The position numbers were made by a program, and so were the translations under genes. A stretch of 64,000 nucleotides of DNA. Source: Protea cynaroides (lineage: Eukaryota; Streptophyta; Magnoliopsida; Proteales; Proteaceae). Shown in pieces: positions 34,877 through 47,611 of this stretch (position 1 is its first letter; the number at the start of each line of letters is the position of its first letter). The stretch is taken from the NCBI GenBank assembly GCA_028583415.1, contig CM053269.1, positions 33,360,254 through 33,424,253 of the forward strand, given 5' to 3'. Below the pieces are notes generated by a model. The model was not told the DNA's origin. It saw nothing but the letters and a program-made list of their open reading frames with translations, and ran no database searches.

Positions 34877-35186
34877 AGCTCAAATGGATGGAAACCATAT
34901 GAGTGGCCAACTACCAACTTCTAGCCCTGTTACTGCTTTTTCTCGAGATCTTCGAATTCTTAGTGCACATGTTGTCTCTTGATCAGGAAGTTAGGGTTTT
35001 AATCACTCTAAGACTCATTCAAGAGATAAAATGCAGCTCAAACGGATGGAAACCATATGAGTGGCCAGCTACCAACTTCTATAGCACTGTTAGTGCTTTT
35101 TCTCGAGATCTTCGAATTCTTAGTGCACATGTTGTCTCTTGATCAGGAAGTTAGGGTTTTAATCACTCTTAAGACTCATTCAAGAG
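34877..35186. repeat. 158-bp tandem duplication
   Basis: Copies start at 34877 and 35035 with 'agctcaaa.ggatggaaaccatatgagtgg' and share 'ctttttctcgagatcttcg' and 'caggaagttagggttttaat'. There are only a few differences, so the duplication is fairly recent. Each copy has a short open frame but no recognised protein. Confidence 0.93.
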
Positions 35187-35620
35187 AATGGCCTACTTGT
35201 CTTATAACAGGATTCAGTATGATGAGTAAAACACCTCTTGGCTATTGGATTTTGTAAACAGAAGCAGCAAAGAAGGTTACCTTCTTATCAATTTAATATC
35301 TGAGTCACCTGAATAGGAACATGGGATTTGTGGATAACAGTTGTGTTAGGAAGTTATTTGTTGCAAAAGATGAAATCATTCTGGACACTAATTAATGTAA
35401 TATAATTACCTTGAGGACAGCTGCTTTGACATTATCCTGAATGAATTCCATAGGTATTCCACTTGTGATTTCTGCTCTCTATAGTTTTTGTTCTTGTTAA
35501 CTAGTACAACCCTGAGCGGCAACCTAGAAGGCACAAGGAGGGAGAACACATAGAAGAACATGAGGTACATGCATTATGTTGTACCTCAACACTATGTTGT
35601 ACCTCAACACTGCTTGCGAG

Positions 35621-35766
35621 CCTTGGTGTGACAGTAAGGTTCTCATATTGCAATCTGGTGGACACGGGTTCGAAATATAGAAACAACCTCTCTATATTGC
35701 GGGGATAAGACTGCGTACATTCTACCCTGCAGTAACAGGAGCCTCATGCATAGGGACACACTTTTT
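35621..35766 (+). mobile_element. Au-like SINE
   Basis: A tRNA-derived head (ccttggtgtgacagtaaggt and ggacacgggttcgaaa, the internal promoter B box) is followed by the Au SINE body 'aacaacctctctatattgcgg' and 'ataagactgcgtacattcta'. The end, 'aggagcctcatgcatagggacac' and a short T run, matches the family pattern GGGAGCC-TCGTGCA-TTTT. RNA polymerase III transcription is known for the family. A target duplication was not clear; a short repeat (ttatgttgtacctcaacac twice) lies just upstream. Confidence 0.8.
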
Positions 35767-37640
35767 TATAACAGAAAAAGGACAGCAGCAAACAGCAGAT
35801 TATGCACTAGTGGAATCTATGGATCACCTACATGTTACCATCTAGCCTTTATCTAGAGAACTCTCAAATTCCGCCACTTATTACCATGGTTGTTAAGGAA
35901 GGGTGTCTGGGCGTCTACAGAAGGCGAACCCGAGATGTAAGGATACATCTTCCATAAGAAGATTTATACAAAAAAAAAGAAGGAGGGGATTGGTTCTAAC
36001 GGTAGAACATAGGAATTCACTAGGGGGATGAAGTTGAGATCATATCATTTCTTAGGCCTAGGGGCTAGGTGACCCGTTGTCCATACTCTTACGCATTCGC
36101 AGGTTCTTGCTTTGATCTATGAAGTCATGGTTTCTTTTTTTTCATAATAAAGATACAATATATATGTAAATACTGTTGGAAAACAGGCCATCTTTAGGCC
36201 AGAAAAGATAATGGGCTGGGAAGTTTCTTAGCTCTAACTCTTTTTCTATGATTATGGTCTGGATTTTGCTGGGCGTAATGCCAACCCAGTCCAAGCCCAG
36301 CCTGCTTAAACCCACCCGGTTGATAAATGGGCAGCGAAGAACGAGCCCAAGTAATCTATAATTGGGCTTGCGCTGACCTTGCTTAAAATAGAATTTAAAG
36401 GAAAAAAATTGTCTGAATCCAATTGGGGATTTTGACGTGTTGGTCCTTATCCATTGAGTTACCCACCTTGGGATGCTTTTGTTGCATTGTAGTTCTCCTT
36501 CCGGTCCTCCTCTCTCCCTTTCTTTTGTGTGTATCGGATATTTTTTATGCTGAAAACCAAAGAGAAAAGTCGCAGCATAGGGCAATCACCTTTTTTTTTT
36601 CCGGATAGTTAGAGCCCCAAGGAGAATTGATTAGGGCAATCATCTTGCTTATCCCACACTCCACAGCCTCATCTATTATATTCTATTTGGGTCAAGTGTT
36701 GGGGCAGAGTATATTTTGGGGGAAATGATTTCCAACATGCCTTATAGAAGCAGATTAGAAGTTTCCGTGTTTTTTTTACCACATGTAGAGTGATCTGAAA
36801 ATTATGACTACTAGCTGTTTAGGAATTGATGTGGATTGATCATATGTTAAATTTCATATTGATATTCAAAATATATTCTCATATGCAAGCATACTTCTTG
36901 TTTATGTCTATACACAGATGGATGCATTCCACTGCAATCGCTTTGTAGTCCTTAATATTCTTCAATGCCTTGTTTTGCCACTTATCTGACCCATATTGGA
37001 TTGAAACTTGACAAGTGAGTAGAAGACCTTAGAGTCCACCTATACATAAAATTTCAGTCCCACATGAATTGCCACCCAGGTGGCGATTATTGGAGAGCGT
37101 AATTTCAACTTTGGGTGAGGGCATGTTGAGCCCCGTCGTTCTCATATTTCCAAGTGTCCATGGGTCATATTTGTATATACATGCAAGATTCATACTAGTT
37201 TGGCATGTTTTGGGTTTTATTTGGGACGAGCATGTTTTGGGTTTTATTTGGGACTAGGTAGATAGTCACTCGTATGAGGTTTGGTGCTTGAACACCATGA
37301 GGCCGATGACAAACTTAGCCATCCAAGAGTTATCTTTATTTATCAAATCTATTCTTATTTAACGGAATGCTATTGGATCAAATGGCAAAAACATTGTTCA
37401 AAGTAGATGTTTAGTTGGATAGTGATGTGTGTCGAGTACAATCAAAAATAAATTACTCTACCTACAATAAATAGTAATGATAAGTAAAGGTTGATCACAG
37501 AGACTAGTTAATCAAATTGTCTACTAATTAACAAGAAAAAGGGGGGTTTTCTTCTGCAATTTAATTGACAACAAAATTATGTAACAAAAATTCAATGGAA
37601 GATGATGTCGATTCAAAGAAATTTACTCACGACTGCAAAT

Positions 37641-37676
<36 letters not shown>
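37641..37676. repeat. (AT)n microsatellite in Athila LTR
   Basis: About 18 AT repeats in the left LTR. The corresponding place in the right LTR (near 51905) reads 'catatatatta' only, so the array expanded after insertion. Confidence 0.95.
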
Positions 37677-37680
<4 letters not shown>

Positions 37681-37963
37681 CTCTATTCAAATATTTAACC
37701 AATGATTATCAAAAAATCAGACAATCCTTACCTTCCCTAATTTCATTAATTTGAATCCAGTACACAATTTAATTCTTATCAATTAATCAATTGGTATTAA
37801 GCAATCCTCATGAATTTATTGATAGCTTACACTCTCGGAGGGAGTTAAAGATGAACAATAATCTAACAAGCGTCAGATTATTTAATTCATTCTATGTTTC
37901 CTTTAAGCAAGTAACAAAAACTTGGATCATAATTGTTCTGTTCAATTGCTACTTTTCCTAAAC

Positions 37964-40900
37964 TGTTGGACTTTATGTTGTCATTGTTGGCAACTTGGCT
38001 GATGTGACAGTGTTTGTGAGCATTCAGTCAGAAGAATGAGGAGAGAGAATGTCAGTGCAATGGCAAAGATGGAGTAACCTTGCATGTGTGTTTTACAGTA
38101 TTCTATATGTGTTTCAGATGACTTGCAGCGAGTTAAATGATATTCTACATCAAGTTTGATGAGAGAGAGTGTCTGTGGACCCCACTGGTGATGTGGCACA
38201 GAAACTGATGATGTGACAGAGTTTCTGATGGTGTGACAGAGTTTCTAGTAGTGTTGTAGTGTTTCTTGTATTGAGACATGAGAAATTGAAGAGAGATTGA
38301 AGAGAGAGACTTTAGAGAGAGAAAGAGGAGAGAGAAAAAATGTGAGTGGGACCCACAGGTGGTGGCAAGGTGACATGCCAACACGGAAGTCCACGGCACT
38401 TGGCATGCATGCACGCAAAGTTTCGGGTTCAAATTCCAAGGTTTAACAGAGTTTTAACTTTGGACCTATTTTTGGTGGGTCCCGCAGTAGATTCATGGAG
38501 ATCCGGCATTGGAAAGATGTAGAGCGTCGAGTTAGCTTTCCAACACAACTTGAATTGTTCAATTCCGACTTCGGATGAGAGAGATATTGCATTTTCCGTC
38601 GAATCGCTCGAAAAAGTCCTAAAATTCAAGCTCTCGGCCAAGAAATCATGCTATAGTGTTTATTAAACGAGATTAATGGTTACAGACGCCATAATACATT
38701 TGTCGGGGGTATTTTCGGTAAGAAAAATGGTGAAGACCCTACATAAATGGTTCAGATCAAACCACAAAGTCCATATTCTGATTAGATGACCCAGATCAAG
38801 GAGAGCTCGAGTGTAGTGCGGCGGCAGCGTCAAGATTCTGTCGCGTAGGCTCTGATTGGGCGGTTGTATTATATTATAATGCACCGCGATATATTGTATT
38901 AGTGCGTTGATTCGGTGTAACGCGCGTACGGTGCGCAGCAGAGCAGATCCAGATCCACTATTTATGCAGATCCAACGGCGAGAAACAAATCCCGCCTTTT
39001 TGAGGTCAATCCAACGGTCTCCGTCGCAGATTCCGCAGCGGACCAATCATAAAGCGACAGCGTAGGCGTGGGCGTCGATTCCGTGTAGCGCCGGTGCACG
39101 GTATGGCTCCGAAAGATTCTATTTTGAATTTTCTGACTGGCCGAACTCCGAGCTCCAAATCGGTCCGTTCAAGTTGCAGTTTCCATATTTTTTGATGCTC
39201 TATACATTGGGCGCCGTTGAGAGTCATGAAAACCTAGAGAAAAATTGAAAAGAGCATTTTGAAGCTAAAGAGAAGGTTTTTTTAGGGTTTCGTGTCCTGT
39301 GGGAGTGATCAATCACCAACTGCCTCTTCTTTGTGCATCAATGGAGTGCTAAATCCCTATGAGAGGTCGGTAGAGCTTTTATTTTCATATTCATGGTGAT
39401 TATGGGTTGTGTGGAAGAGATTGGAAGCCTGTGGACAAGGTGTGCTCTGTGAATCAATCTCTATCAACATTGAAGACTGTTGAAGAGTACCTGAGGTTAG
39501 TGTGAAGCTCCAGAGAGATTGTTGGCCATTTGAAAGCATTGTTTGTGAGATTCTCAATTCCTTATCTATTTATGCTTTCAATTTATTGTATGCTAGCGTA
39601 GGTGCAAATTGTTGAATACCTAGCTAGTGGGGGAAAATTGTAAGACAAATTTATAAGCCTAAAAAATTTGTTATTTGCTTCCCGTGGGTGCGGGTTAAGC
39701 GTGGTGTGCGGCGTGTCTTTGACACCGTTACTTGATACCCGAATTCCCGACATGTGTGCCCTCCTAGTTTTATGCTGGGTAAATTGGGTGTATGTACTCC
39801 CTGCTGTGTAGACAACAAAAAGAAGTGTATTAAGTATATACGGAGCCCATTGGGCATTACTCTGTGGACTAGCCATCACACACTGTGTTGGTGAACCACG
39901 CATATCCTGTGTTGTGGACTCTTTATTTTCCTATATATTTTGGAGTGCGTGGAATGGCTTGTAGGATGGGTGTGCAAATCTGGTAGACCTGGCCACTGAG
40001 TGGTAGCGAGGTAGATTTGTATACGCTTGTGTGTGTGTAAAAGAATATATCTCCATCAGCTCTGGACAACAGTAAATAATCAGGAAAAAATTTTAGACAC
40101 TGATTCACCCCCCCTCTCAGTGTTATATCAAGTTCATCAATTGGTATCAGAGCACCAGGCTCAGTGACAGCTTAATCAGCAGCGAAAGTGATCGGAGGAC
40201 AAATATGGCACTAGGTGAAGGTTTTTGCAAACCCCCACTTTTTTATGGATTTGAATTTTTGTTTTGGAAAAGGAGGATGGAAATATTTTTGGGGTCTCTT
40301 GGCTTTGATGTGTGGCAGGCAGTCAGTACTGGGAAGGTAAATGCCCAGCATGACTCTACAGCGAAAAGGACAATCTTAGATGGATTAGCAGATAATGTGA
40401 GAGTCAAAGTCAGTGGATGCGAGACAGCGATGGAACTGTGGGACAGACTACAGAACCTATATGAAGATGAGTTGGCATTCAAGGCTAGTACATCAGCAGT
40501 TATTGATTCTACTTTAGAGACAGGCTGCAAAAGTTCAGATGAGTGCTCTACTATTGCATCAAAGGATCCTATTACACAAGTTGACTGGAGAGCTACGAGC
40601 AGTTCAAGATGCCTTGAGACTTGAGAGAGAGAGAGACTCACAGTTGTATCTTGTGACCTTCATAGTACAAATGAGACTATTTCAATTTTGAAGACACAAG
40701 TAAAAGACTCCAGCTTTATCATTACAGCTTTAGAGGCTCAGGTCATCAGCAGAGATGAGAAGTATAGGGATCTTGAGAGGGAGATCACTACGTTGAGAGC
40801 TCAGTTGATAGAGGTGCAGATGAGCCAGAGTTACATCCCACCAGTGGTTAAGGAGATCACTAGATGTACAGCTCAGAGTGGAAATTATCAAAGTCCATCC

Positions 40901-41200
40901 ACCATCAGTTTTGATTCTACTACAGAGCATGTTGAGACATCTAGTAGGCCACAGAGACAAAGCTCATGCAGATCACAGATAAAGACCCAAAGTAAGAGAC
41001 AGAGGAAGAGAGTGCAGAGGCATAGTGATGTAATACCTCCAGCACACCAGACACAATATAGAGGTATTCCCCAGCAGAGTGAGCAGAGGCACAGTGATGC
41101 AAGACCTTCATCATTCCAGGCACAGTGTAGAGGTGTTTATCAGCAAAGAGCTCAGAGAGGGAAGACAGGCAGTAAGTAGAGTGACAGGATTAATAGAATT
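37964..41200 (+). mobile_element. Truncated Ty1/copia in the Athila left LTR
   Basis: A 2.18-kb LTR (37964-40139, TGTTGG...TCATCA) is followed by the primer-binding site TGGTATCAGAGC (40142-40153) and gag from ATG 40205. The LTR ends in 'gattcaccccccctctcagtgt', as in copia element 3 read on its own strand, so they are related. The element breaks off at about 41180. Protease, pol and 3' LTR are missing. Flanking Athila sequence is duplicated for 72 bp on both sides (37892-37963 and 41312-41383), which is not a normal target duplication. Confidence 0.8.
40205..41179 (+). pseudogene. Copia gag remnant
   Basis: The frame at 40205-40624 has the copia gag start (FYGFEFLFWKRRMEIFLGSL, DVWQAV) and an ELWDRLQNLYE motif. 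It ends in a stop and continues in other frames to 41179 through a coiled-coil-like and basic S/Q/R-rich stretch. No zinc knuckle is reached before the break. It is non-functional. Confidence 0.75.
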
Positions 41201-42202
41201 CATCAGCAGAGACCAGTTGAGCAAAGTAACAAAAACTTGGATCATAATATAAATTGGATCATCAGAGACCAGTTGAGCAAAGTAACAAAAACTTGGATCA
41301 TCAACATAGTTCTATGTTTCCTGTAAGCAAGTAACAAAAACTTGGATCATAATTGTTCTGTTCAATTGCTACTTTTCCTGAACATCATAACAATTACGGA
41401 TTATGGATTCAGGTTAGCTATAAACCACACAACTCAATCAATTAATAAACCTCTTAATAAACTGAATCATACAGTCATTAACTTGAAAAACCAAGAAACA
41501 CAAATATTTGAATAGAAGAATAATTAAAATTAAGAACAAAGTCTTACAATTTTACTAATCGGATTGGATTTCGCTTGAATTGACTAAAGAACTTAGCTAG
41601 ACATGATAGAAAAGAAAAAAAAAAAATAATAAAACTATCTTCTCAATAATTCTTGGATGCCCTATTACGTAGCATTTACATTGCTTAAATAGTCAGAGTA
41701 GAGAAGACTAAAACTGGTATGTCTAGAATTGACAACCTTATTACATAGAAATAAAGATTAGACAAAATCTTCTTGCCTAGATTAGATAGGGAATTATTCT
41801 ATTATTAACAAAATGCCACCCCTAGACCTGTCAATCTTTGTAATATTCCATAGAGGTATATATTCTCCTCAAGATTTTTGACAATCAATCAAATCCTTTC
41901 AATAGTAAACCTTCTATGTGTGGTAATCTTCCTTCAATGGTTTGAATTCAAATCAGCTTTCCGGATCATATTTTTGGATCACGTTTGATTTCTAGAATTC
42001 TTTTCACATTAAAAACCTGCATGAAATTCAGAAGGTCATTATAGAAAATATCAATTTTTTTTTATTTTAAACATAAATTATCAATACTTTCCACCAATGT
42101 CTTATATATAAGGAATCATCATAAATGAGTACCATAAGACATATAATATGTTAAATAGACTAAATATAAGAGAAATAAATATATAAAATTATGAATCCAT
42201 CA

Positions 42203-43680
42203 AATTCCCCCACACTTAGCTCTTGCACGACTTCGGACAAACTAAATACTAAATTTTTTTTTCACTTTCATCCCAAAGCATTCAAAGAATATGTGTATCA
42301 TGAATTAGAAACTAATTCAAGAGATGAAGAGAACAATATATGTCATAGTCAAAGGTCACTTAGTAAATATGAACAAAATCTAACATACCAGTCTTATTCA
42401 AAAGTGAACATGTTAATGTTTAATAGATTTTTCCTTGGGATTTTCTCTACTCACCTAAGAATTCAAGGTTTAACTGTTTCATTCAAGATCTTCCTATGAA
42501 GATGCACTACCATAGGCTTGCTTATTCACCAAAATCTCCATTACTTAGAATAGACGCATACATGAATCAAAAGGTTTTTATCAAGATTGTAATGGAGCTA
42601 GGGTTTAGGGTACGGATAAGAAAAATGTACTGACGTTAAAACCCAAGAAACTAATAGAGCATTAAGACAAAAAAAATAAAAAATTGAGCAATCAAAATGA
42701 TAAAGGCTCATAACTAAAGCTTTTCAACAAAATATCCCAAACTCTAGTTTCTTTTTCTTTCATTCTTTTTCTTTTCATTTGAGAACTATGCTTTGCTATT
42801 TGAATTTTTTTTTTAGAAGAAATGACATTTCAAATATAACAAGGACCATTTATTCCCATTACATCCCACTTCTTGACATACAACCATCACTTTTGAGAAT
42901 AACACCTCCACACTTATTCAATACATATCTCTCTCAAACCCATTAGATAATTCTCAATGCTCTATTAGCTCAAAGATTGGTAAAGAAAAACAAACAATTC
43001 AAGGCTCATGGTTTAGGGTCCAATGAAGAATAAAGTTTAAAAGCTCAAAGTAGGTCCATTAAGGGTAAAAATATATAAGGTTGACCATTTAAGCTAAGTT
43101 GTTGTAAAATTCTATTTGCCTTTATCATCTTCATGTCTACACATATCAATGTAATCTTGACATGGTTCAAAGCAAGTTCTAGAGATACAAAGCATAGTAG
43201 AATATCACTCTTCAAAGAAAATAAAGACTGACATAGATGTCTTAGTCTAGTTTGGCTCAAAATCTCGTTTGGTTGGATTCCATCTACTAAACCTGCATGC
43301 ATTACCTCTAAATGCAACTATCAATGTTATTCAAAGCTCACTTAGCAAGTTGTTTCAACATATTCATATATGTAATTGTTTTACGTTCAAATAGTTTTAA
43401 TCCATGGCATACATATTTTCTTAGTCTATTGAAGTGAAATTTAAAAAAAAAAAATTCAACCATTATTTATTTATTTCTTTTTTGGCTCTAACATCATACA
43501 AAAATTAAAAACAAAACTTAAAAAAAAAATAAAAATAAAACAAAAGAGAAATCCTAATTCCTCCCCGCCACTTAAATCTCACATTGTTCCCAATGGAAGT
43601 TAAAAATATAATGGAAAGATGTAAAGAAAAGTAATTAAAAATGATAAGAAAAACGAATATGATTTCTTAGGTTGCTTCCC
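42203..43680. other. Athila 3' internal region, no gene
   Basis: AT-rich sequence between the left LTR and the integrase end. Some Athila elements carry an env-like frame here; I see none. A second purine-rich stretch (minus) lies at about 43555-43570. Confidence 0.5.
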
Positions 43681-43699
43681 AAGCAGCGCTTGTGTTTAA

Positions 43700-44114
43700 C
43701 GTCGTTAGCTCGACTCAATACTCCTCAATCAGAATAAACGGGATCCCTTAGTTGTACTTCGTCTATAGTATGTTCATGAAAGCCTTCATAGAACGTCTTG
43801 AGTCGATGCCCATTAACCTTGAAAACCTTGAAAACCTTGTTAGTTTCGAAACTTCGAACTTCAATTGTACCATAAGGAAACACATTAGTAATTTCAAAGG
43901 GTCAAATCCAACGAGAACGTAACTTATCAGGCATCAATTTAAGTCTCGAATTATAAAGCAAGACTTTCTGTCCAATTACAAATTGCTTCCTCATAATCTT
44001 CTTGTCACGAAACGTCTTAGTCTTGTCCTTGTATATGCTTGGATTCTCATAAGCCTCAAGTCGTATCTCCTCCAATTCTTGCAATTGCAATTTCCTATGC
44101 ATACCAGCATCGTC
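43700..44114 (-). pseudogene. Athila integrase C-terminal part
   Basis: The minus strand reads MHRKLQLQELEEIRLEAYEN, then SIYKDKTKTFRDKKI, KVLLYNSRLKL and LRSRWIGPF, typical of the gypsy integrase tail. It continues the integrase at 46375-47572 and is separated from it by the solo LTR (44115-46369). The frame rejoins exactly at the duplicated TCGTC. Confidence 0.85.
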
Positions 44115-46369
44115 TGTCACACCCCAATTTCGACTGAACCAGAAGTGTGAGTGAACCGTCACTGAACCAACGGTTCACATCAGGATCTCAATAAGATCGT
44201 GTCCACTCATACAAACCATTGCACATAACCATAATTAGAATATAATAAAATACAGCGGAAGTCTTAAATTAAATGAACTGAATTCGCTATTGATAATTTA
44301 AATAAAATATCCAGTTATTTTCCACACCAAAATGTAAATAAATATCCTTACATCAATTTATAAACACAACTGAATATAAATAAATAAACTAAACAAATCC
44401 TAGAGGTACATGCAGAAAGGGCACTCGCATGAAGCGTCATGCTCGTCATCTCCTGCTTGCACTTCTAAAGTAGCAACACCTCCATACGCTAGAGCATCCA
44501 TATAGTCCTCCACAGTATAACCTGCATCAACATATAAAAATAGTGTGTACACAAGGGTGAGCTCACAACTTAGCTCAGTAAGACAATCAGATAATGCAAC
44601 AAACATATGCATGAGTAACATTCACATTATGGTCTGATTTTAAGTTTGCAATGTGCTATAGAAAGGATTAGCGGCCACCGCACATCTATACACGAGTGTG
44701 TGAAGTCACCCAATGGATCAAACACCACTGTCGTCCCACATGCACCCACCATGGAATAGAGATAGAGCTAAAGCGTCCGGATCAAACACCGTCAACACTT
44801 CCCCTGATACCCTATCCATACCAACACGTAAGTCCCTATTGGCGAGGGCTTGCAAACTGAGCTCGCAACTAACCAATCCTATATATCATCACAGTAGGCC
44901 CTATCCCAGCACAACTCCTTACAGCATAGAGATAGAGCTAGAGTCTAGTGGCCAGGCCAGAGACCACAGTGCCACTTCCTCCCCCTGATACCCTACCCGC
45001 ACCAAGTATGTTAAGACAAAACGATACGAAAAGGTGCTAGTGTGAGGAATGATCCCAGACCCTAGGCCCTTCTCATTCCACACACCAACGAAAATAATCA
45101 CATGCTTAACAGTCACATCCTAGCATAGCGAGTATGCATGAACAATATAATAACTAGAGTAAAGATGACATGCGAGTATGCACAAACACCATTCCACAGA
45201 ATCATAATTACTAACAACGTTTTACTGTTATTAGGTTATTAGGGTTTAGGTCCGATTCCCTTACCTGACGCTTGATTTCTAACTTGCTCCGCGTCACAGA
45301 ATCCAAACTCGCTATCACAAGGTCCTACACGATGTTAGGGTTATGTTAGAATAGTTTTCTTAGGGTTTATGTTGGTCGAAAAATCAACTGGGTCAAAAAC
45401 ACTCCTCATAGAGCAGACCGATCGCGGGTACCGATTGCAGGTACCGACCGCGGCACTGTGGGGAAAGGTGCAACTGGTATGGTCCATCGGTCCCCACAGA
45501 CCAGCCTCCGGGAGATACCGGTCGCAGGTACCGATCGCATAGGGTGCGACCGGTATGGTCGATCGATATGTCTCCGGAAGACCATACATCCGGTTCTCAC
45601 CTTCTGCCGGTCACCCCCTATTGATTCTAGGGTTTCTTCTATACATTCTAGGCCTAAGCAATAAGTTAGAGTTGTTTCCAATTCCATTCAAGTCCTAGTT
45701 TCGATGATCTTCAACCTAAAACTTGAATATAGGGTCTACCGACTGGATTAGGGTTTGACGGTAAAATATGGTTTAGATCAATAGTTCGCCTTACATGGTA
45801 TTGATCCAATCATGACTAACCATTCTAGAATGCTTAATGTAGAGGAAGGTTTAAGCATTTACCGTTAATTCGTGATAATGTGTTCTTCGTCCAACAGCAA
45901 TGGCGGTCTTCCCTCTCCTTCCTTAGCTTCTTTTCCTTCTTCAATCTCTTTCTCCTCTCTAGGGTTTGTGAGGATCAATGAAAGGGATTTAAAGAGGTTT
46001 AAGGGTCCTTATTTAGGCTAGGGTTGAGTTTAGGAAGTCCCCTTAAGTTACGAAAGTTCTAGGATTCGAAATTTAGAAAGTGGGACCCATAGAGATCCAT
46101 TTTTGGATCTAAGTGGTTTGTTGCGTAGGCTATACCGGTGGACCGGTACCATAGATCGGTACCATTGACCGGTATGAAAATATCACTCCTAATTCTGGTC
46201 CGTTTTCATACCTGGTTGTCATCCGCTCGTCCCGTCTGGCCCGATGATGATTGGAAGACCTGTTACGACATGAATGAAAGGTTTAGATCGGGTTCATGGA
46301 GTGCGGGTCTTACAACTCCCCTACCCTTAAAAAAAATTTCATCCCCAAAATTTGCATGTAGGTTTCACA
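44115..46369. mobile_element. Solo LTR (gypsy type, about 2.26 kb)
   Basis: The insertion starts TGTCACACCCC and ends GGTTTCACA, with a 5-bp target duplication tcgtc (44110-44114 and 46370-46374). It lacks internal coding sequence, primer-binding site and polypurine tract. The end 'cgggtcttacaactccc' plus 'aaaaaaatttcatccccaaa' resembles LTRs of Tekay/Del-like chromoviruses. A single LTR with a target duplication is the product of LTR-LTR recombination. Inner inverted phrases 'accgatcgc.ggtaccgat' occur at 45415-45570 and 46135-46170. Confidence 0.85.
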
Positions 46370-46374
46370 TCGTC

Positions 46375-47572
46375 CATCTCCATGTTGTAACTCTTGACTG
46401 CCCAATAAGCATTGTGCTCTAATTCTACATGAAGGTGACATGACTTACCAAAAATTAACCGATAAGGGGACATCCCAATAGGCGTCTTGTATGCTGTTCG
46501 GTAAGCCCATAATGCATCATCAAGTCGAAGGCTCCAATCCTTTCTGTTTGGTTTCATAGTCTTCTCCAAAATAGATTTGACTTTTTTATTGGATACTTAG
46601 GCTTGTCCATTTGTTTGAGGGTGGTAGGGTGTAGATGTTTTATGAAAAACACAATACTTCTTTAGCAATGCCTCCAGTGGCCTATTGCAGAAATGAGTTC
46701 TTTGATCACTAATCAGTGCTTTTGGTATCCTGAACCTGCTAAAGATGTCAGACCTGATAAAACCTATAACAACCTTGGAATCATTAGTTTTTGGTGGCGA
46801 TTGCTTCTACCCATTTCGAAACATAATCAACTGCAAGCAATATGTAAACAAAACCAAAAGACGAAGGAAATGGACCCATAAAATCAATACCCCACACATC
46901 AAAAAGTTCACATATAAGTATTGGGGTTTGTATCATCTCATTCCTACGGGTTAATCTTCCTGTCTTTTGACACTGTTCACATGTCTTACAAATGACATAA
47001 GCATCACGAAATAATGTAGGCCAATAAAAACCACTATCTAACACTTTCTTAGCTGTTCTTTTGGATCCGAAATAACCTCCACAAGCATAAGCATGACAAA
47101 AAGTAAAGACAGACTGAATTTCAGAATCAGGCACACATCTTCTAATAATTTGATCCGAACAATATCTCCACAAGTACGGATCATCCCATACATAGTATTT
47201 TTCCTCGCTTTTAAGTTTGTCATTTTTTGCTCTACTTATTCCATTAGGTATGGCCCTACCAACTAAATAATTTACCAGATCAGCGTACCATGGAATACTT
47301 TGTAGAGTAAATAAATGCTCATTGGAAAAGAATTCGTTCAAGGGCTCGGGATTCTCTTCTCTTGCCAACCGACTCAAGTGATCTGCTACCAGATTTTCAG
47401 CTCCTTTTTTATTTTTGATCTCAAGATCAAACTCTTGCAACAGAAGAATCCACCTGATCAATCTAGGCTTCGACTCCTTCTTCATCAATATATACTTCAA
47501 TCCAGCATGGTCAGAAAATACAATCACTTTAGACCCAAGTAAATAAGATTGAAATTTATCTAATGTAGACAC
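46375..47572 (-). pseudogene. Athila RNase H end and integrase
   Basis: The minus strand has STLDKFQSYLLGSKVIVFSD and LVADHLSRL (RNase H end and linker). Next is the integrase zinc-binding domain (CHAYACGGYFGSKRTAKKVL to CKTCEQCQ, about 47090-46965). The integrase core follows (FDVWGIDFMGPFPSSFGFVY with the first catalytic D, VDYVSKWVEAIATKN). After a stop it continues with LDDALWAYRTAYKTPIGMSP and HLHVELEHNAYWA (46569-46375). The element is interrupted by stops and then by the solo LTR. Confidence 0.88.
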
Positions 47573-47611
47573 TATAGCTAAAAGCTCTTTTTCGGTCGTA
47601 GAATAATTGCA

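Larger units (their letters stand above)
34292..37422. other. 3' flank of the PPR gene, repeats, no other gene
   Basis: After the stop comes an AT-rich 3' flank, then a tandem duplication (34877-35186), an Au-like SINE (35621-35766), and a 27-bp tandem duplication around 37203-37255 (tgttttgggttttatttggg twice). I see no other coding homology. Confidence 0.6.

Noticed and set aside
40205..41179. Possible host gene with an S/Q/R-rich product
   Set aside because: It begins right after a copia primer-binding site and its start matches copia gag.
45341..45687. Frames at the 'accgatcgcaggtaccgat' repeats
   Set aside because: They lie in the solo LTR and are products of inverted repeat phrases.
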